Positions 55,201-61,200 of a DNA stretch of 64,000 bases are shown here, one piece after another. How positions within the stretch are numbered: position 1 is the first letter of the stretch; every line of letters begins with the position of its first letter. The DNA is from Panopea generosa (Eukaryota; Mollusca; Bivalvia; Adapedonta; Hiatellidae), in contig CM055905.1 in NCBI GenBank assembly GCA_029582155.1, positions 5,644,062-5,708,061 on the forward strand, written 5' to 3'. The notes under the pieces are model-generated. The model was not told the origin of the DNA. It made no database searches and worked only from the letters and a program-made list of their open reading frames with translations. The position numbers and the translations under genes are program-made.

Positions 55201-58200
55201 GCAATAAAACAGAAGTAATAGCTCTGGCTTTTTGAGACACATGAACAGTCATGTTTGTGAAACGCCCGAAACTCTTGCTTGATCTGCAACATTGATTATG
55301 GCAATTGATCTTCCATGCTTTATTCACTAGTTTGTATAAATGAAACAGGGACTGCCCGAGGTCGGGTGGTTTACGGCAAAGGCATTTAAGATACAATTAA
55401 CTTTCACCATTGAGATCGTGAATTCGGGCTTGGCTAGGTATAAGTTGCCGGTTACTTCCGAAAGGACAATGGTACTGCTTAGATTCACCCATGAGGTCTT
55501 CCTCCAACAATATAACTTAATATGTCTGTGTCGGTGGAAACAGGCGTTACACTCAAAATAAATGTACGCATAAAACAAATCTGAGTTAGAGAACTTATCT
55601 GATGTTGTTTGATTTTGTTTTCCATATGATTCATTAGTCACCAGTTAAAGAACAGAAAGTTGACCAATACGCTTTCGATAGATATTGACCATGTCAATTA
55701 TTAATTAAACGATGTGGGAGTGGCGGTAAGTCAATAAGGTTTATTATTTTTAATACACGGTACAACAAAGGTATATGGTAAAGGAACACATGGTACAACA
55801 GAGGCATATGGTAAAGAAACACATGGTACAACAGAGGCATATGATAAAGGAACACATGGTACAACAGAGGCATATGGTAAAGGAACACATGGTACAACAG
55901 AGGCATATTGTAAAGGAACACATGGTACAACAGAGGCATATGGTAAAGAAACACAAGAATCAACAGAGGCATATGGTAAAGGAACACATGGTACAACAGA
56001 GGCATATGGTAAAGAAACACAAGGTACAACAGAGGCATATGGTAAAGGAACACATGGTACAACAGAGGCATATGGTAAAGGAACACATGGTACAACAGAG
56101 GCATATGGTAAAGAAACACAAGGTACAACAGAGGCATATGGTAAAGGAACACATGGTACAACAGAGGCATATGGTAAAGAAACACAAGGTACAACAGAGG
56201 CATATGGTAAAGAAACACAAGGTACAACAGAGGCATATGGTAAAGAAACACAAGGTACAACAGAGGCATATGGTAAATGAACACATGGTACAACAGAGGC
56301 ATATGGTAAAGGAACACATGGTACAACAGAGGCATATGGTAAAGAAACACATGGTACAACAGAGGCATATGGTAAAGAAACACAAGGTACAACAGAGGCA
56401 TATGGTAAAGGAACACATGGTACAACAGAGGCATATGGTAAAGAAACACAAGGTACAACAGAGGCATATGGTAAAGGAACACATGGTACAACAGAGGCAT
56501 ATGGTAAAGAAACACAAGGTACAACAGAGGCATATGGTAAAGAAACACATGGTACAACAGAGGCATATGGTAAAGGAACACAAGGTACAACATAGGCATA
56601 TGGTAAAGGAACACATGGTACAATAAAGGCATATGGTAAAGGAATACACCGTACAACATAGGCATATGGTAAAGGAACGCATGGTACAACAGAGGCATAT
56701 GGTAAAGGAACGCATGGTACAACAAAGGCATATAGTAAAGGAACGCATGGTACAACAAAGGCATATGGTAAAGGAACACATGGTACAACAGAGGCATATA
56801 TTAAAGGAAACACGGTACAACAAAGGCATATGGTAAAGGAGCACACGGTACAACAGATGCATATGGTTAAGGAATGCATGGTACAACAAAGGCATATGGT
56901 AAAGGAACACACGGTACAACAAAGGCATATGGTAAAGGAACACACGGTACAACATAGGCATATGGTAATGGAACGCACGGTACAACAAAGACATATGGTG
57001 AAGGAATAAATAGTACAATAAAGGCATCTGGTAAAGGAACTCATGGTACAACAAAGGCATATGGTAAAGGAACACACAGTACAACAGAGGCATATGGTCA
57101 AATAACACACGCTACATGAAAGACATATGGTAAAGGAACACACGGTACAACAAAGGCATATGGTAAAGGAACACACGGTACAACAAAGGTATATGGTAAA
57201 GGAACGAACGGTACAACAAAGGCATATGGTAAAGGAATACACGGTACAACAAAGGCATATGGTAAAGGAACGCACGGTACAACAGAAGCATATGGTAAAT
57301 GAACGCATGGTACAACAGAGGCTTCTGGTAAAGGAACACACAGTATAACAGAGGCATATGATAAAGGAACACATGGTACAGTAAAGGCATATGGTAAAGG
57401 AATGCATGGTGCAACAAAGGCATATGGTAAAGGAAAGCATGGTACATTAGAGGCATATGGTAAAGGAACACATGATACAACAAAAGCATATGGTAAAGGA
57501 ATACACGGTACAACAAAGGCATATGGTAATGGAATACACGGTACAACAAAAGGCATATGGTAAAGGAATACACGGTACAACAAAGGCATATGGTAAAGGA
57601 ATACACGGTACAACAAAGGAATATGGTAATGGAATACACGGTACAACAAAGGCATATGGTGAAGGAACACCAGTTTAAGAACAAAAAGTTGACCAATACG
57701 CTTCCGATAGATATTGACCATGTCAATTATTAATTAAACGATGTGGGAGTGGCGGTAAGTCAATAAGGTTTATTATATTTGATACACGGTACAACAAAGG
57801 TATATGGTAAAGGAACACATGGTACAACAGAGGCATATGGTAAAGAAACACATGGTACAACAGAGGCATATGGTAAAGGAACACATGGTACAACAGAGGC
57901 ATATGGTAAAAGAACACATGGTACAACAGAGGCATATGGTAAAGGAACACATGATACAATAAAGGCATTTGGTAAAGGAACGCATGGTACAACATAGGCA
58001 TATAGTAAAGGAAGGCATGGTTCAACAGAGGCATATGGTAAAGGAACACATTGTACAACAGAGGCATATGGTAAAGGAACACATGGTACAACAGAGGCAT
58101 ATGGTAAATGAACACATGGTACAACAGAGGCATATGGTAAAGGAACACATGGTACAACAGAGGCATATGGTAAAGGAACATATGGTACAATAAAGGAATA

Positions 58201-61200
58201 TTGTAAAGGAACGTATGGTACAACATAGGCATATGGTAAAGGAACGCATGGTACAAAAGAGGCATATGGTAAAGGAACCCATTGTACAACAGGGGCATAT
58301 GGTAAAGGAACACATGGTACAATAAAGGCATATGGTAAAGGAACGCATGGTACAACAAAGGCATATGGTAAAGGAACGCATGGTACAACAAAGGCATATG
58401 GTAAATGAACACATGGTACAACAGAGGCATATGTTAAAAGAAAACACGGGTCAACAAAGGCATATGGTAAAGGAACGCACGGTACAACAGAGGCATATGG
58501 TTAAGGAATGCATGGTACAACAAAGGCATATGGTAAAGGAACACACGGTACAACAAAGGCATATGGTAAAGGAACGCACGGTACAATATAGGCATTTGGC
58601 AAAGGAACGCACGGTACAACAAAGGCATATGGTGAAGGAATACATGGTACAATTAAGGCATATGGTAAAGTCACGCATGGTACAACAAAGGCATATGGTA
58701 AAGGAACACGGTACAACAGAGGCATATGGTCAAAGAACACACGGTACATGAAAGACATATGGTAAAGGAACACACGGTACATCAAAGGCATATGGTAAAG
58801 GAACACACGGTACAACAAAGGCATATGGTAAAGGAACGCACGGTACAACAGAGGCATATGGTAAAGGAACGCATGGTACAACAGAGGCATATGGTAAAGG
58901 AACACACAGTACAACAGAGGCATATGATAAAGGAACACATGGTACAATAAAGGCATATGGTAAAGGAACGCATGATACAACAAAGGCATATGGTAAAGTA
59001 AATCATGGTACATTACAGGCATATGGTAAAGGAACACATGATACAACAAAGGTATATGGTAAAGGAATACACGGTACAACAAAGGCATATGGTAATGGAA
59101 CACACGGTACAACAGAGGCATATGGTGAAGGAACACATGGTACAATAAAGGCATATGATAAAGGAACGCATGATACAACAAAGGCATATAGTAAAGGAAC
59201 ACATGGTACAACAAAGTCATATGGTGAAGGAACACATGGTACAATAAATGCATATGGTAAAGGAATACATGGTACAACAAAGTCATATGGTGAAGGAACA
59301 CATGGTACAATAAAGTCATATGATAAAGGAACACATGGTACAATAAAGGCATATGGTAAAGGAACATACGGTACAACAAAGGCATTTTGTGAAGGAACAT
59401 ATGGTACAATAAAGGCATATGATAAAGGAACACATGGTACAATAAAGGCATATGGTAAAGGAACACATGGTACAACAAAGTCATATGGTGAAAGAACACT
59501 TGGTACAATAAAGGCATATGATAAAGGAACACATGGTACAACACAGTCATATGGTGAAGGAACATATATAACAACGACATGGTACGATACATATTGATTC
59601 GACCGTTAAGAGGGGACTTGTGTTAGACATTAAAGTGAAATCATATATTGCATATTGGTCTTATATATGTTTATATTAGTAGGTGCATTTTATAATGACA
59701 CGTATTATCAACATTATATGTGGATAGTATATCTGAGATATATTCAGTAGACTGACACCATTATATTTTTGGCTAAAAGTAAGTATATCACTCTTTAAAC
59801 ATCATACTATCACCAACCCTAATAATGTTATATATCGCCTCCTAGAGATACAGATCCTACTATCACCATAATGTTCTGAAACTGATTCATTGAACATATA
59901 TAGAATTTTAACTTCCATTTTCAATTAACGGCTTATTTGAATTTCGAAAATAAATTTGAATACTTTAGTCTTACTGAAATTTGAAATTGGTTACCAATAA
60001 AAAAAATCATCAATTTCCGTTGATTAAGTTTTACTGAATGATTAACCATTGATTAACTGGTATAAATGACATGAACTGTCGCAGAACAGCGATAACTTGA
60101 CTGTTCTAGCATATTCACAGAACCGTATTTATTATCTATAATATGAATCATCAGATAAACTGCTATATCTTTATCAATAAAATCTTCTTGACTATCAGTA
60201 AATTTAGTATAGTATTCCATTTAATGCACAATAAAAATATATAAAAAAAATGGGAGGGGGTGTATTTCATATACAAAACATTTTCTTTAAAAAAAATATC
60301 CAAAGCAAATCATGGTTTCTACCGGTGGGCAGTAACGTAGTTGAAGTAAAAAATTGGCAGACCATTTCATTAATTTTGTTACACAACCCATTTGAAATTT
60401 AAAAAATAAAGGGGGCGGGGAGTGGTTGAGATAGCGATAATAGTCTGTAGAACGAACCCAGCCAATTGGGTCCGTTAACTAGGAATTGTTACGAGCACAA
60501 TAATTGGTCAGTTGTTTCAGGGAACGTTTGAATGAAGTCATAATTTAGTAAGCGTTCGATTGCTATGAATTGTTGGACAGCCATAGAAAACCCTGCTTTT
60601 TCCATTGGCGGTTAATATACCTGATTCAGGAGATATCAGGTTCTGGGATAGACTATGGCGATAACAATGTCGAAATGGGGGAGAGGTGATGCTCGGTAGA
60701 TACCAGGCAGGCACGGGACAATGGAGCCAGGAATGTTCAAACAATAGTAGACGGTATTTACCATAAGCACCCAGAATGTACTGTGCCAAACTTTATAAAT
60801 ACCAGTTTTGGGCTCCAATGTGAATAATATACTGAACCCAAAAGTTGTTATTCTATATATGATACACATTAACAACAACAAAAAATAGAGCCGATATTTT
60901 GTTGAAATTTTTATAAGACATAAGAAAAAAAGGAATCATAATAAAAGAGTGTAAGTAATGTTGTTATACATAACGCATATAAACTTTAACGAAGAGTCAT
61001 AAGCCCAGTGTCGACTTTTTAATAAGAAATATCGTATTGTACTTAAATAAAGCAGCCCTTTAATAGTACAAAACTCATGTGTAAGCATACAACCTTGTGT
61101 CCAGTAACAGTCACATAACTGTAACTAAACATTTAGTAAAACTTTGTACCAAAACTTTAACGGAGAGTTTAAAGACAAACTATGACCCTATTACCCTGCA

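Noticed and set aside
55731..57440. A 569-codon protein gene on the minus strand
   Set aside because: The frame is open because the repeat length is a multiple of 3 and the unit lacks stops in that frame; other frames are also open and no start context or splice sites support it.
55772..59575. CRISPR-like array
   Set aside because: Direct 33-bp tandem repeats without spacers, in an animal intron.
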